A stretch of 64,000 nucleotides of DNA from Balaenoptera acutorostrata (GCF_949987535.1 NC_080082.1:30173164-30237163); one strand, 5' to 3'. Positions 20,345-32,429 are shown, counted from the stretch's first letter. Numbers and translations: made by a program. The notes: generated by a model not told the origin, from the sequence alone.

Positions 20345-21810
20345 TCATTTCTTTCTGTCTTGGTGTTCCAAGCTGCCCTGGTTCCCATCCTAACTCCATA
20401 ACTAACTCACTCTCCACTTTCCTGTCCATTTTATGAGGCACTTGGTATCCCTGCAATAAGGTTGGGTTTTTTTGTTGTTGTTGCTGTTTGTTTGTTTTTT
20501 GCTTAATTTAGCTCAAGTTGACTTCTGTTGCTTGCCACCAGAAAACCTTAACTCTACAGTGACACAGCAGTGAGATAGGATTGAGCCAGGGTCCTCTCCA
20601 GCAGACACTAGTGATGAAACAGTCTCTGCTTACTGCTGAGTGCCAGCTCCCACTCTACCCCACCCCACGCAGCTCCCACAGGACAAGCTATCATGGAGAT
20701 TCTCTGATTGACATGGCAGTAGAGGGTCAAGAGCCCTGCTCCTTCCACTTTTCCCTCCTCCCTTTCCCCTTCTTCAACTCCCTAGCACCTCAGTCCTAGA
20801 ATCTTCTAGAACACTGGCTCCCCAACAATTGTGTCCACAGCCCACCTTGGCCAAACCAAAGCCCCCAGACTCTGTCTTATCCTATCTCATAGGCAGAAGG
20901 AAAAAGAAGGTGGTGACGACATGGAAGGGCCCCATGGGAGCAGTTGCAGGAGCTTTACGGATGCATCTGCTAGAGGAATAAGGGCATAGGGGTGATTCAT
21001 AACCAAACTGCAACACCTACATGTTTCAGAGTCTGGGAGTTATTGGAAAATGACGGGCCCCACACTCCACTGGTGCAAATATGCATCCCTACATGCTGTG
21101 GGCTTAACCGACCACCCGCCACAAGCTGCAGTGATGACGAGGGAACAAAACCAACAGTGATTCATAATTAAAATGTAAGAATAGCAGCAACTGAAAACCA
21201 GGACCAGCCCGAGGCAGCCCCGCTGGGGCCCAAGCATCTTGCGTGTGACATCTCCGCCTCTGGGAACATGTGGTAGCATTTTGCCATGCTGCCAAGCCTT
21301 GCACTGCAGCCCGACTTCTTTGCCAAATGCTGAATCAAGTCCTCAGGAAGCTCTCCTAACCTGCTAATTTGGGGTTATAAATACCAAGTTTTGGTAGTCC
21401 TTGTTGACTCACTGGATCTGTTAGTGGCTATTTGTAGGACTGGGTACCATTTGCTGGAGAAAGGCTCTTCCCTTGGAAAATCATTCAATCTAGAGCCTTG
21501 AGTTGTAGAGAAAATAGCCTGAAATAGTCATGTAAAAGTTGAAAGACCTGGGTTCAAAATCTGGTCACGGGAAGGTCTGAGCCTTCAAGCCTCATAGGAG
21601 ATCACGATGGGAGGTTGCATCAGCTGCAGCAGGTTGCTCTGGCTGCCCTGGGCAAAGAACTTGGGGCTGGCTTATAAGGAGCTTTGCATCGCACTGGTGC
21701 GGGAATTTCACCAGACAGGCAGCAGGAGTGGATTCAACAGCCCAAGGAAATTTTCAAGAATCCAGTTCCTCTGTCTCTCTGCTCTGTTTTCCTTGGCAAG
21801 GCTCTTCCAC
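20345..21810. other. Unassigned, mostly unique sequence
   Basis: A T/G low-complexity run lies at 20464-20500. A 'gacctgggttcaaaatctgg' step near 21547 may be a MIR scrap. No exon or RNA gene seen. Confidence 0.5.
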
Positions 21811-21814
21811 GTGT

Positions 21815-22130
21815 TATTCTGAGAAGCAGATGCACAAGGATGTTATTAGGGAACGGCCAGTCTGACCCTGATTGGGAGAGAGGGCGGCGAGGTCGGGTGG
21901 GAGCGTCCTGGACCTCCAGGCAGGTCTGGGGGAGGGTCAGCAAGGCTGTCGGGGAGTCCTAGAGCCACAGTCACCTGACTCTCCATTGGAGGAGTCCTGT
22001 GTCTCCCTGGATCCAGCTCAGCTTGGTATCCCTGCCACATTCACTCATTGGCTGGGAGCAGCCTGTGGGAGGAGCGGCCTGAGTGCAAGGGTGGAGATTG
22101 AATTCAGAGCACAGCAGCTGTGGCCCTTGG
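21815..22130 (+). mobile_element. Ancient interspersed repeat, family A copy 2
   Basis: Starts 'gagaagcagatgcacaagga' with TGTTATTAGG, then a GGGAGAG purine stretch and 'cattcactcattggctggga'. Motif order is related to family A at 1600 and 46330. Name not fixed. Confidence 0.35.
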
Positions 22131-22134
22131 ACTA

Positions 22135-23235
22135 GCATGGTCCCTGTGGTTAGAGGTCGGCAGGGGAAAGCCTCCACTGAACTTCGTAGTGATGCTGCTT
22201 CCCCGAACACCAGTGCTTTCCTGATGGCCTTGGTGGAGGCTGTGCCCGTTGGGCCCTCTCACGGAGCTGAGTCCTCCTGTGGGTCTTCTGGCCTCGCATG
22301 AGATCCACTTCAGTACGCCCACCTCCCTCAAGCTCCATCCCTCCCTCCACCTCCTGCCTGGGGCAACTCAGACATTTCCACTTTGCTGGGACTCAGACAT
22401 GGTTTTCCCTAGGCTTCTCGTAACCACCCTGTTAGTGAGTTTGCCACATTCTCTGGGGTGTGAAATCCTCAGAACCCAAGAAAATGCCCTCGATCAGTGA
22501 ACTCTTGTTTATCTAGTTTTATATTCCAGCCTTGTTGAACAAGAACACGTAAGCCCCACCCCAGGCTGCTGCCTGTGCCAGGACACACCGCTAATTCTCG
22601 CATTCTTTAGCCGCATAGCCCCTTCCCTTCATCTCAGGCTTAGCACTAACGTGGGATTTCACCCTAGTTATCAGCTGCCAGGGGAAGCGTTTGTTGCCTG
22701 GTTGGGGAGAGGCTTCTGTGGCATCTCCCAGCAGAGAAGTGCCAGCTCTTTTTAGGGAAGGGCAGGTCACCTCCACAGACCCCGAGGGCCCAAGGAGGTT
22801 GTAGAATCCACATTCTCAAGGACATCCATCCCAATGCCCCTGTTCTATATTTCAGGGTCCCAGGTTTCCCCAACCAGGGCCCCGGCCTTTGCATCACCAT
22901 TTTCCAGCTGCTTTAGCGCTGCATCCAGACGTCCCTGGAGTCGTGCAGCTCTTAGAACTGAGCCCTCCACCTTTGCTCAGCTGTGTCCACCCTTCCCGGG
23001 CAGGTGATAAAGGCCTCTTTGTGAGCTACCGCCAAAGTCCTCTGGTCCTTATACTTGCTATGAACTGCCCAGGAATTGCCCTCAGACTCTCATTATCCGT
23101 CTGCAGGCTGCAGGGTCAGCACAGCTTAGCACCAACCAGCCGGCTCCACTGTCTTTGGGGGCATTGCTCAGCTCATATATTTCAAAGCCTTGTGCCATCG
23201 CACCGGCCTTGGCATCTGCCTCCACCAATATGCTT
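22135..23235. other. Unassigned unique sequence
   Basis: No repeat or gene recognised. Numerous short frames overlap on both strands without a preferred one. Confidence 0.5.
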
Positions 23236-23239
23236 TCCC

Positions 23240-23345
23240 AGGTCATTCCAGTAAAATCTTTGACAATTGAGCAGCCACTTTGTGCCAGGGATTATCCTGC
23301 TCCGCCCACCGACCAGGACAACATCCTCTTCTCCTAACAGGTGCC
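23240..23345 (-). mobile_element. Possible L2 3' fragment
   Basis: 'gacaattgagcagccacttt' then GTGCCAGGGATTATCCTG and 'ccaggacaacatcctcttct' loosely follow the reversed L2 end. Confidence 0.35.
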
Positions 23346-23349
23346 GGGA

Positions 23350-24655
23350 GAGTCAATCCCAAATCCTCATCTTCACATCTGTTTCTTCAGGCCACTCCTG
23401 GGACCACAGAAGTTAGCGTCTGAAAAGATGCCAAGGGAAGAGAGAGGAAAGGAAAGGTGAAGAAGGATCGTCGACAGCTGTGCAGTCTCAGCACGGTTTG
23501 TCCCAGGCTGAGAGTAGCCGGTGGGAAGCACGACTTTGGCACAAAGGTGGTGACGGATTTCAGAGCAGACAAGAACTATGGCCACTTCTAGAGCAACAAG
23601 AATCCCTTGGAATGCCATGTGCTAACTGACTCAGATAAGCCAGAGTCCCCTCCTGGAGCTGGGAATGGGATGTATGGATTCTGAACAAGACCTGTGCTGT
23701 TAGGAGGAAGGAAAGGGCGGGAGTGCCGGGGAGGCCACTGACCGCGTCCACTACAGAAGCGACATTAGAAAGAACAAAACCCCTTCCTCTTGCAGCTGGA
23801 GGAGGCAAAGGTCTAGAGTGGAGACGAGAGAGATGTGCCCAGGCTCTCACTTTGAACTGGGGCAAACACAGGACGGGGAGCTATGTCAGGCCCCTCCCAG
23901 AATGGTTTCACACCATCTCTTTCTGGCAGCCTTGAAGTGCCCAAGTCTGCACCAAGCCAGGGGATCTGGTCCTTGCTCCTTATTGAGCTGGCCTGGTGCA
24001 AGCCCTCCCTTCTCAGAATTGTCAGCTGTTTTTGTTTCTTGAGCCCCAACTGGGGTCTGACCACTTCTCCCTGGAACACTGGATCAGCACCCAGGGGGGA
24101 ACTCACAGGCAGCTCTCCTGAGATATTTTTAGGGCAATTAAATACAGCAATAACTCCTCACTTTCTCTTAAGGCTCATTTCCTATTCCTCTATTAAAGGG
24201 AATAAAAGCCCATCCTGGAAGGATGCCCAATACCCTCTTTGGGGAAGGAGGTGGGACCGGATGCCAGACAATGCTGGTCAAAGTCAGATGGAGTTTGCCT
24301 GTGAAGCCCTCGGGAGGCTTGTCTGACAAGCAGCCACTCCCACCTCAGCTGGCTCTCCTGAGGTGATGTCTGAGTTCCTTCCGCTGTGACCTGGGCACCA
24401 GGGATGGTTCGACAGTGTGGGCCGGCCAGCTGACTTTCCTGGTCTGGCTCAGGAGACAGCATTAGCTCCGTCGCAAATGCACCACCTAAATCATCCCCAC
24501 CTTCCTGCAGGCCTGCCAGAGAGTCTACACTTTGGCCTTTTCTCTTGTTGGGTAAGCAGAGGGTTAATTCCACCCTTAAACATTTGCTCTTGGGGGTTGT
24601 TTGTCTGCAAGCCACCTACTTTAAAAGAGAAGTACCCCTGGGAAAGAAGATCCAA
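23350..24655. other. Unassigned unique sequence
   Basis: No repeat or gene recognised. A short AT-rich stretch near 24120-24205 (GGCAATTAAATACAGCAATAA) is the only motif cluster. Confidence 0.5.
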
Positions 24656-24661
24656 TGTCAA

Positions 24662-24893
24662 TGTATACTTAGTTGGGAAAGAGCATTGCACCCAGGCTTG
24701 GAGGCCTGTGTTTCAATCCTGCACCTGCCATTTATAAGGTGAATAATCTTGAGCAAATCATTTCCCCTCTCTGAGTCTCAGTTCCCTTACATATCCACTC
24801 TGAACACTTATCTCTATAGGCCCTCTCTCCTGGGGCTCTTGTGAAGATCAAATTGAATAATGATTTTAAAAAGTACTTTAGAAGCTGTGAAGT
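24662..24893 (+). mobile_element. MIR SINE
   Basis: 'gcctgtgtttcaatcctgca', 'atcatttcccctctctgagt' and 'ttgtgaagatcaaattgaat' are forward MIR landmarks over nearly full length. Confidence 0.78.
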
Positions 24894-24894
24894 T

Positions 24895-25200
24895 GTATTA
24901 GTCAGGTTAGGTTAGGCTGTGCTACAGTAACAAACAAACCCTGAATTCTCAGTAGCTGAACACATAATTATTTCTTTCTTATGTCAACGTCTCTGGTTCT
25001 GTCTTTTGGCTCCAATCTCTCAATTCATGGCTCCCCAAGTCACCACAGTAGGGGTGTAAGATCAGGGGGGTCCACACCAACCTTTACATGATTTGGATCT
25101 GAAATGACACGTGTCACTTCTGCTCATAGCCTATTGGTCAGCATTAGAATATGGCTCTGCCTGGTAGCAAAGGGGCTGAGAAATGCAGGGGGCATATGTG
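24895..25200 (-). mobile_element. Ancient interspersed repeat, family E copy 3
   Basis: Starts 'ttgtattagtcaggttaggt' with 'gctacagtaacaaacaaacc' and carries 'cacttctgctcatagcctat' toward the right, as in the copy at 10545. Strand nominal. Confidence 0.45.
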
Positions 25201-25269
25201 TGTTTGGTGAGCTGTCAATGTCTCTGTTGCAAAAGAGTTTTATAATTCAGAAGAATTATTGTTTGCTGT

Positions 25270-25402
25270 TGGCTTTGTTTTGTTTTTTTGTTTTGGCCAC
25301 ACTGCACAGCCTGTGGGATCTCAGTTCCCTGACAAGGGATGGAGCCCAGGCCATGGCAGCGAGTGCCGAATCCTAACCACTAGACCGCCAGGGAACTCCC
25401 TG
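25270..25402 (-). mobile_element. CHR-like tRNA-derived SINE, degraded
   Basis: On the minus strand the head GGGAGTTCCCTGGCGGTC is at about 25400. The tRNA part follows, with a damaged B box near 25340, and a T-rich tract at 25271-25294 represents the A tail. It is shorter than the copy at 3419 and lacks the long body. Confidence 0.78.
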
Positions 25403-25409
25403 CGTTATT

Positions 25410-25745
25410 ATTATTTGGAATGATGCTAGCAAGAGCAACTGTCTCTGACTCTGGCTCATTTATAATGGGAGCAGGAACAGGGATGGTGGAGCAGTAAAAC
25501 TGCATACGGGATAGGATGAGGGTCCTGAATGCTCAGAGCAAGAGGGAAGGAGCCAAAGAAAATATTTGCCCCATTGTAGACTGGGCAGGTATGGGGTGCC
25601 AGGCAGCAGCCCACCTGCAATGCCTTCTCTGCTACATGTAAGCCAGCCAGCACCAGGTCACCACAGTCCACTGGTTCCTGCCCAGGGTCTCACTAGCACC
25701 CCCAGGTCCCCATCAAAGTAAGCCAGGATCCCTTAGTCCTCAAAC
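25410..25745. other. Unassigned sequence
   Basis: No gene or clear repeat. Confidence 0.5.
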
Positions 25746-25749
25746 TCTC

Positions 25750-26035
25750 TGTGGCTAGAGACTGGTTTTGTTTTTAATCTCCAACCTGTCGAGGACTTTT
25801 GTAAGATACGATGAAAGAAAATTACTAGAGGAGTTAAGCAACCTAGAAATTAATCTAGAAAATAACATTGATAGCCTAGGATGAAATACTGTAGACAATA
25901 ACCCAGTTACCACAAAGATAATTTTGAAAAATTTCTCAAAAATAATAAAATCCAAATAAAGTAATCTAGAAAATAATCTAGAGACTAAAGAAATGAAATA
26001 ATTTGTTGTGAACATTTGCAAACTATAATTTAAGA
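25750..26035. other. A-rich tract with repeated TAATCTAGA motif
   Basis: TAATCTAGAAAATAA occurs at 25851-25865 and 25962-25976, and a third TAATCTAGA overlaps at 25974-25982. The tract abuts the L1 3' end at 26040 and may be part of its 3' UTR or older A-rich filler. Confidence 0.55.
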
Positions 26036-26039
26036 AGCA

Positions 26040-26290
26040 GGATAAGGGAGGGAGGGATAAATTGGGAGACTGGAATTGATATATACACACTACTATATAT
26101 AAAATAGATAACTAATAAGGACCTACTGTATAGCACAGGGAACTCTACTCAGTATTCTGTAATGGCCTATATGGGAAAAGAATCTAAAAAAGAGTAGATA
26201 TATGTATACGTAAAACTGATTCACTTTGCTGTACACCTGAAACTAATACAACACTGTAAATCACTATAGTTTAATCAAATTTTTTTTAAA
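26040..26290 (+). mobile_element. Cetartiodactyl L1 3' end
   Basis: 'cctactgtatagcacaggga', 'tcactttgctgtacacctga' and 'aactaatacaacactgtaaa' followed by an A/T-rich end are the 3' UTR landmarks of the L1 lineage seen in whales and ruminants. 5' truncated. Confidence 0.85.
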
Positions 26291-26299
26291 AAGCATTAC

Positions 26300-26800
26300 T
26301 AGGAAAATGAAAAGAAGGGCATCCTGACTTGTCTGCCTCCTGTTCAGTGAGATGAGTCTATTGATCAAGCCCTCAGATGCTGTGCCTATATCACATTGCT
26401 ATGGAAGTGATGGGTTCCCCTTGATTTCCATACTTATCTCGTGGTGGACCAGTTTCCAAGGTGTGTGGCTCATCACTGATCCCTGAACACACTTCAGGGG
26501 CCCTGCTAGATGCAAGCTCTTGGGGGGTAGAGCCTGCATTTCCCTAACAAGGAATGTGTGGGATCACCCAGCTCAGCAGCCCTCTATGTGGGAGATACAA
26601 GACCCTGGCTGATGAATCATGGAGACCCCCAGCCATGGCCAGAAACATGCCAAGGAAAATCTCCCCAAACCGTTAATGAAATGCTTACCCCCAAGTCAGA
26701 GCCTTGCCCCTGTGGAGTGGTGTGTTTTAAATTTTCCTCTCTCCAGATTCCACGTGTCCCCCTCTGCCACCCCACACCCACCCTCCTGAGTCACTCACAC
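26300..26800. other. Unassigned unique sequence
   Basis: No repeat or gene recognised. Confidence 0.5.
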
Positions 26801-26804
26801 GCAT

Positions 26805-27130
26805 TTATGGCTTTCGACTACTCGAGTCTATGTTAATTACAGAGCAGACTTGAGATAGGAGAGCCAAGTGTCTTATTTCATAACGTAGATAATGTTAGAG
26901 ATTTTAATTTACAAGGAGAGCGGAGACCAGGGTCTGTCTGTAACAGAAAGAGCTGCAGAAAGCTTCTTAGTTTCTGAATCTGATATCTCGAGACTCTCTG
27001 AGTTGCCATAAATTCTGATAAAAATGTCTTCCCAGCGGCAAAAGATAATTTTTATAAGCTTTTGGAAGGGACTAATAAAGCAGTAATCTACCGTCTTCCA
27101 TTATTTAAAGACCTGGCTTGAGGGATGTGA
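26805..27130. promoter_or_regulatory. Candidate conserved noncoding element
   Basis: AT-rich, repeat-free block with TTAATTA at 26833-26839, 'gattttaatttacaagg' near 26900 and 'ctaataaagcagtaatcta' near 27070. The density of TAAT cores suits a homeodomain-regulated enhancer. Not tested for conservation. Confidence 0.38.
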
Positions 27131-27134
27131 TTTG

Positions 27135-27955
27135 TAAGGGTTTTCGTATATAAATATATAGACGTACATTAATTATACATCTCAATCCATCACCCTCTCT
27201 GGAAAAGAACTGTGGCAGAGAGCTCTGGTTTTCCCAGGACCGGCCTCTTGCCTCAGCTGGAGCTGGAAAAATCTGTCTCTGAGACCTAGCCCAGCAGACC
27301 TCCATGCCTCCAGGAGAAGTGATCAAAGGTGATGGTGCAAACGCTCTTCATCCCTCCCCTGGACCCGTGTGATAACCTTAGGGTTACAATTCATGTCTGA
27401 CAAACATGATTCCACCGTGACAGGGCCTGGTGGCGATGAGGGAGGCTTAGTCATCATCTGACAACAGACTCACGTTGGGGATTTTCCCATCTACCCCTTG
27501 CCCGCGTATTCTAGCTCTGGGGTTATCGTGCAGACACCAGCCTGAGCATCCAATAACAACACGCTTAAGCTCAGAGCCAGCGAAGGCAGCCCTTGCATCT
27601 GACTCCAGGAGGCCGGGACCCCTGCTGGGTAAGGCAGAGCAGATTTTTGAGACTGTGGGATTTGTGTGGCTTATTCTGTGAGAACACTCCGTGCCCCCGT
27701 AAAGTACTTTACATGCTACGGGGCAAATATATGGTCCAAGTCCCTGCTCATCAGCCTCCTTGCCTCAGTCAAGCCAAGAGGCCTTTGGATGGTGGCAAAG
27801 AGCTGACTGAAGATGCTCCTTAAAGGGACAGAGGTTGTTCTGTATTGGCCACATTTCCCCCGTGTCTTTTTACAATCTGAGCGTGCAAGGGGACCCAACA
27901 CCAGGAAGATGCCGGTGGGAGCGGTGGTGTTTCATCCCCGATCTCTTCTCCCTTC
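27135..27955. other. Unassigned unique sequence
   Basis: No repeat or gene recognised. Confidence 0.5.
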
Positions 27956-27964
27956 AACCTCATG

Positions 27965-28070
27965 ATCCGTGACCCCCAATATATAGGCGAAGAAAGTAAA
28001 GCACAGATTAGTGAGGTCCAGAGGCAGAGCCGGGATTCAAATCCAGGTCTGGCTGACCCCGTATGTTGTG
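27965..28070 (-). mobile_element. MIR fragment
   Basis: 'gcagagccgggattcaaatc' followed by CAGGTCTGGCTGACC is the reversed MIR 5' part. Confidence 0.6.
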
Positions 28071-28074
28071 TGGT

Positions 28075-29105
28075 TTTATCTACAAATATTGACTTATAGA
28101 TAAGGAGAATAAATTTCTAAAAGGAAAAGAGGGAAGGAGGGAGGGCTTGGCAAATTTGAATTGGCCACCTGGATTAGTTGCAGATTGCTGTGCTAAAAAG
28201 GAGGAGAGAGTTTGGGGAAATAGCTCACACAAGTGAAGGGTAGGAGCAGAAGACCCTCTGAAGCCTGCAAAAACTCTGCAGGAGACCCTGGATAAGCAGC
28301 TGGCTGGAGACCCCAGGGCTGAAACCAGGAAGATGAAATTAGAGTGAATGTCCGGCAGTCAGTTCCAAAGCAAGCGGTCTCCTCGGCTCCATGGGAGAGA
28401 AGCATCCTCCAGGGACGCCTGCTGGCCTCCTCCCAGCCAAGACTGGACCAAGAAATAGTTCCTATCTGGCTGGACCTGGAGCCTGGACCAAGTTGCAGGC
28501 CTGGCTACTTCAGTTGCAGCCCCTGCTCCAGGAGCCATGTTACAGCTCCAAGGCTTGGGTATTGAGACCTTGAGGGGCATTATGATCCCCTGAGTAAGAT
28601 GAGAGAGGGGAGGCAAGGATTTTCCGGTTGTGAAACCAGCAGCAACCGGCTTCCCAGGATGTCCAGACCTCCTCCTGTAAAGCTCGCACTCTGGGGCCAC
28701 ATGCGGCTGAGGTCGCGGGCAGCAGCTTCCTCACGATTTGTGAATGTCTAGATTTCCTGATAGTCAGCAGCAGCTTTCCCAACCCTTGCTTCTACCCGAC
28801 CCCCACCACCTTTCAGGAATTGCACCATTTCCCAAGGCCCTGAATTAAAATCCTCCCTCTGGGAAATACCCAGAGCGACTCCTGGATGCCTGGCCGAACC
28901 CTGAGTGAGACAGGAGACCAACTGGAACTGCCTGGCAGGAAGCGTCTATCACACAGAAGAACAGAAACTTAATCCAGTTTTGGAAAACGAAGAGACCTTT
29001 CCAAGCCTCTTTGCCCACCTGAATATACAGACTGATAGTCATAACTTACTACATGTTTTTGAGGTAGCTGGGGTCCTCAGGGTGGTCAGCACCTCCTACC
29101 CCATT
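28075..29105. other. Unassigned unique sequence
   Basis: No repeat or gene recognised. Overlapping frames on both strands at 28359-28700 look like chance. Confidence 0.5.
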
Positions 29106-29109
29106 GCAG

Positions 29110-29230
29110 GTCTCGACATTTACAAGGGACTTTCTCGGCCACCACTGATCCCACCTGCAAGCCTGCAAGGTGGGCATGATCCCCATTTAGTGGATTAGAA
29201 ACGTGGGTCTCTGGGACAGGAGCAAATAGA
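29110..29230 (-). mobile_element. MIR fragment
   Basis: 'gatccccatttagtggatta' with GAAACGTGGGTCTCTGG resembles the reversed MIR middle. Confidence 0.4.
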
Positions 29231-29247
29231 ACCAAGGGCTTAGACCC

Positions 29248-29675
29248 TGCATTAGTCTTCTCGGGCTGCAAAAAAAAAAACAAAAGAAAACAAAGCGAAA
29301 CACCCTGACAGGCTGGGTGCGTTAAACAACAGAGATTTATTTTTCCACGGCTCTGGAGGCTGGAAGTCCCAGATCAGGGCTCGGCACAGTTGGTTTCCAG
29401 GGAGAGTTCTCTTCCTGGTGTACACATGGCATCTTCTCTCCTTGTCCTCACGTGGCCCTGCCTCTGTGTGTGCACAGGGAGAGGGAGTGAGCTCTCTGGT
29501 GTCTCTTCTTATAAGGACACTAATCCTATAGATCAGGGCCCCACCCTTAGGACCTTACTTAACCTTAATTGCTTCCTGAGAGGCTCCACCTCCAAAGACA
29601 GCCACACTGTGGGGGACAAGGCTTCAACACAGGAATCTGGGGTGTGGGGGACACAAACATTCAGTTCATACCATA
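29248..29675 (-). mobile_element. MLT1A MaLR LTR
   Basis: Reversed MLT1A order: 'tgcattagtcttctcgggct', 'gagatttatttttccacggc', 'cttcttataaggacactaat' and 'caccctcaggac'-like steps to the end near CATACCATA. An A-rich segment replaces the usual sequence at about 29270-29310. Confidence 0.8.
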
Positions 29676-29694
29676 CTTCTAGCCTGGTGCTCTT

Positions 29695-30280
29695 ATTATG
29701 ACCCTAGGAAACTGAATGCATTAGGGAGAGGCATCCAAGGAGGGTGAAAAGAGAAGGAAAAAAAGATGGAGGTGAAGGTCTTGGCCTAATTTCAGCCTAA
29801 ATCAAAAAGTCACACTGATCTCCAAGCCTTGAAGCAGACACCCTGCAACATATTGAATCTGGAAAGGTTGTCCACAGGCAAACTGCAGAGGCTTTGGCTT
29901 GGCCTGCATAATATCTTTTAGAAATTAGAATTTGTCGCCCATATTTAAAGATTGGAAGACTTCCCATAAAAACCTGGGTTTCTGGCTTCTCTTAAAAATC
30001 AGAAGGCGACTTCTCACTGGGGCTGCATGTCGGTATAACAACCATTGGCCCGAGTTCCGGAGTGGCCACTCCTGATGGAGCATCTGACTTATTCCCTTGC
30101 TCACCCAGGTCCCCACCACTGGCCTGGGCCCCCCTGGCCCCTCTGGGCACACGTTGGCCCCATGGGCCTGGGGAAGACGGGCCACCACGGAGCAGCTGGC
30201 CTCCCTGAGCTTCTTTGCAGAGGTGACTGCACAGCGTGGGTCCTCTTTGACTCCAGGGCTGCTCATCCAGTGTCCAGCTG
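29695..30280. other. Unassigned sequence
   Basis: No repeat or gene recognised. Long opposed frames at 29925-30308 have no recognisable features. Confidence 0.5.
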
Positions 30281-30284
30281 CTCC

Positions 30285-30620
30285 TTCCCCCATGACAGTA
30301 TCGCATAATTCACATGAAAGCGGATTAATATATGGTCAGGAAATTCAGACACTTGATATAACTTCTAAGGGCCTCTTTATTTGTATGAAAAAAGGGAGCA
30401 TCCCAAAATATTCACTTCTCCTCCCCTCTGGGGTTTGAAGATCGTTCCCCAAGACCCTGTCCCACCGACCGTTTGGACGATAACCAGAGAATCCTGTGGG
30501 CTGAAGGTGGGCGGATTCCTGGGTACCCCATGCTGGCTTCAGGAACCCCAAGCCTTCCATGTAAAGGGTCCGATCTTGGAGTTTATTTATTATTAAAAAC
30601 ACAGTCTCTAGCTCTGAATC
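30285..30620. promoter_or_regulatory. Candidate conserved noncoding element
   Basis: Repeat-free, with a bicoid-class GGATTA at 30322-30327, ATTAATATATG adjoining it and TTTATTATTAAAA near 30590. Weak evidence only. Confidence 0.25.
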
Positions 30621-30799
30621 CTTTGCTGTTTTTTGGCTCTTGCCTGAAGCCTCTCCCACAACCCAGCTCCTCTGATCATTTGTGTCGGAAAGTTTCCTCT
30701 CTTGGCCCAGGATGAAGCAGGCCTGTTAACCCACCATGCTGTTCAGCTCTGAAAAAAATGGGCTGAGGAAATGGTAACGGTTCCTCATCCTCCCACGCG

Positions 30800-30862
30800 G
30801 CTCCCCGCGCCTTAGCTGCGTGACCTTGGGCAAAACACTTTACCTCTCTGAGCTTTTGATCG
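30800..30862 (+). mobile_element. MIR fragment
   Basis: 'agctgcgtgaccttgggcaa' followed by 'ctttacctctctgagctt' is the MIR core. Confidence 0.6.
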
Positions 30863-30964
30863 TTCTTCTGTTAGGTGGTGTTTTAAAATACCACTCAGGG
30901 AAAATATACTGTGATCGTGGATGAGAAAAAAAAAATCTTTGAAAGATATAAAACACTATATAGA

Positions 30965-31470
30965 GCTTAACCACAGTGAATTGGTCAGGACCCCTGAAGA
31001 GAAACAGACAATGCTTCCAAACAGTGTAACAGAAGGCAAGGTTAATGAAAGGACTATTGACAAAGGAGTGGGATGGTTTGAGGACACTGACAAGGGGTGG
31101 GGCAGCACCCTGAGGATGTATCTGTGAAGATACAAGCAAAGGAGTAAATATCCCAGAACCCAGGAGTGGGGCTGTATTAAGAGGGCCGCCTGGGAGGAGC
31201 AGTGGCCTTCAGTACAGGGTGCAGTCAACTCATGGTGACCTGGCGAGGGTGGGGGAGGTGGAGGAATAAATATCCCAGCATGCTTCGCCCCTCACCCTCT
31301 ACTGTCCTGTTGGGGTCTTCCATTGGTTAAACCCAACCAGAAGCAAGAGAATGAGGGAGCTCCTTGCTACTGTACTCAGGCATCAATCTCTCAAGCCCCA
31401 GAGCAGGGTATGGAAGAGTGGAGTTTGGATCTGGAGGGGCAAATGGAAGATGTTTGGAATCACTTGGAGC
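30965..31470 (+). mobile_element. Ancient interspersed repeat, family A copy 3
   Basis: 'aggacccctgaagagaaaca' start, 'gcaaggttaatgaaaggact', 'aaacccaaccagaagcaaga' and 'tttggatctggaggggcaaa' follow an order I associate with a widespread old repeat. Name not fixed. Confidence 0.4.
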
Positions 31471-31484
31471 AAACAATCGCTGTG

Positions 31485-31712
31485 TTTTTAAAGTGCACCA
31501 GACACCGTGGCAATGCTTTGTATCACCATATCACTGACTCTTCCTACCAGCCCTAGGAGGTGGAGACCCTATTATCCCCATTTTACAGATGAGCAAACTG
31601 AGGTTTGGGCAGGCAAACTGACCCCTCAGGATCACTCAGCTACTAACTGGTAGAGGCAGGAATTGAACCTAGGAGCCTGGATTCCTTAAGGATGCTGCTG
31701 CGTGGTCTCTCA
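31485..31712 (-). mobile_element. MIR SINE
   Basis: 'cattttacagatgagcaaac' and 'aggcaggaattgaacctagg' give near full-length reversed MIR. Confidence 0.85.
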
Positions 31713-31714
31713 GG

Positions 31715-32285
31715 TAGAGAGAGAGATGCTCATTGTATCATCATCCCGGGTCACAGCACAGTGTTGTATTGATGCTTTCTGCCTTGTTCAATATTCAGGG
31801 GTCCTGTCCTCAGCACCATGGAGATTTGCTGTGCTGGCCTCAGGGGCTCATAACATAACCGTGAGCCCTGTGAAGGCAGGAAGCACACCACGAATGCAGG
31901 CACATGGGGTGGATGGGATGGGCAATGCAGATGTAGAAGAACGTAAGGCTCAGAGGATAATGAAATCAGGGGAGCGAGGAGGCAGTCCCCCGATGACCCC
32001 AGGGCTCCCCCAGGGTGGAGCCTCTTGTCGACAGAAGTAGGGGCGGTGGGGGGTGATGAAGATGAGGAGTTCCTTTTGAGGTGCCTGTAGATCGTGCAAC
32101 TGGACATGTCTAGCCAGCTGTTGGACTGTGTGGGGCTTTGAGCAGGTTATTCAGCTTCTATTTCCCAAGGAACCAGAGAAGCAGGGCTGCCTTCCCTTTT
32201 TTTGGTCATCCATGATTTAATACAGAGGACAGCAAGGCACTAGGGAGACTGAAGCCAAAATATAGAAAGAGCTCCGGTCCCTAAT
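31715..32285. other. Unassigned sequence
   Basis: No gene or firm repeat. Confidence 0.5.
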
Positions 32286-32289
32286 CACT

Positions 32290-32425
32290 AAGGAGAAGTC
32301 ATCTAGGTACCAGGCACTCCTGTCTTAGACTAATATGTGAGTGAGCAAATAAATTTTTATCATGTCAAGCCACTGACATTTTAGGGTTTGTTTGTTACAG
32401 CAGATACAATCAACTCACCAATACA
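32290..32425 (+). mobile_element. MaLR/ERVL-like LTR 3' end
   Basis: A CAAATAAATTTTTATC poly(A)-signal region followed by 'caagccactgacattttagg' and 'gtttgttacagcag' is the usual 3' end of an MLT1-type LTR. Confidence 0.5.
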
Positions 32426-32429
32426 TGGA

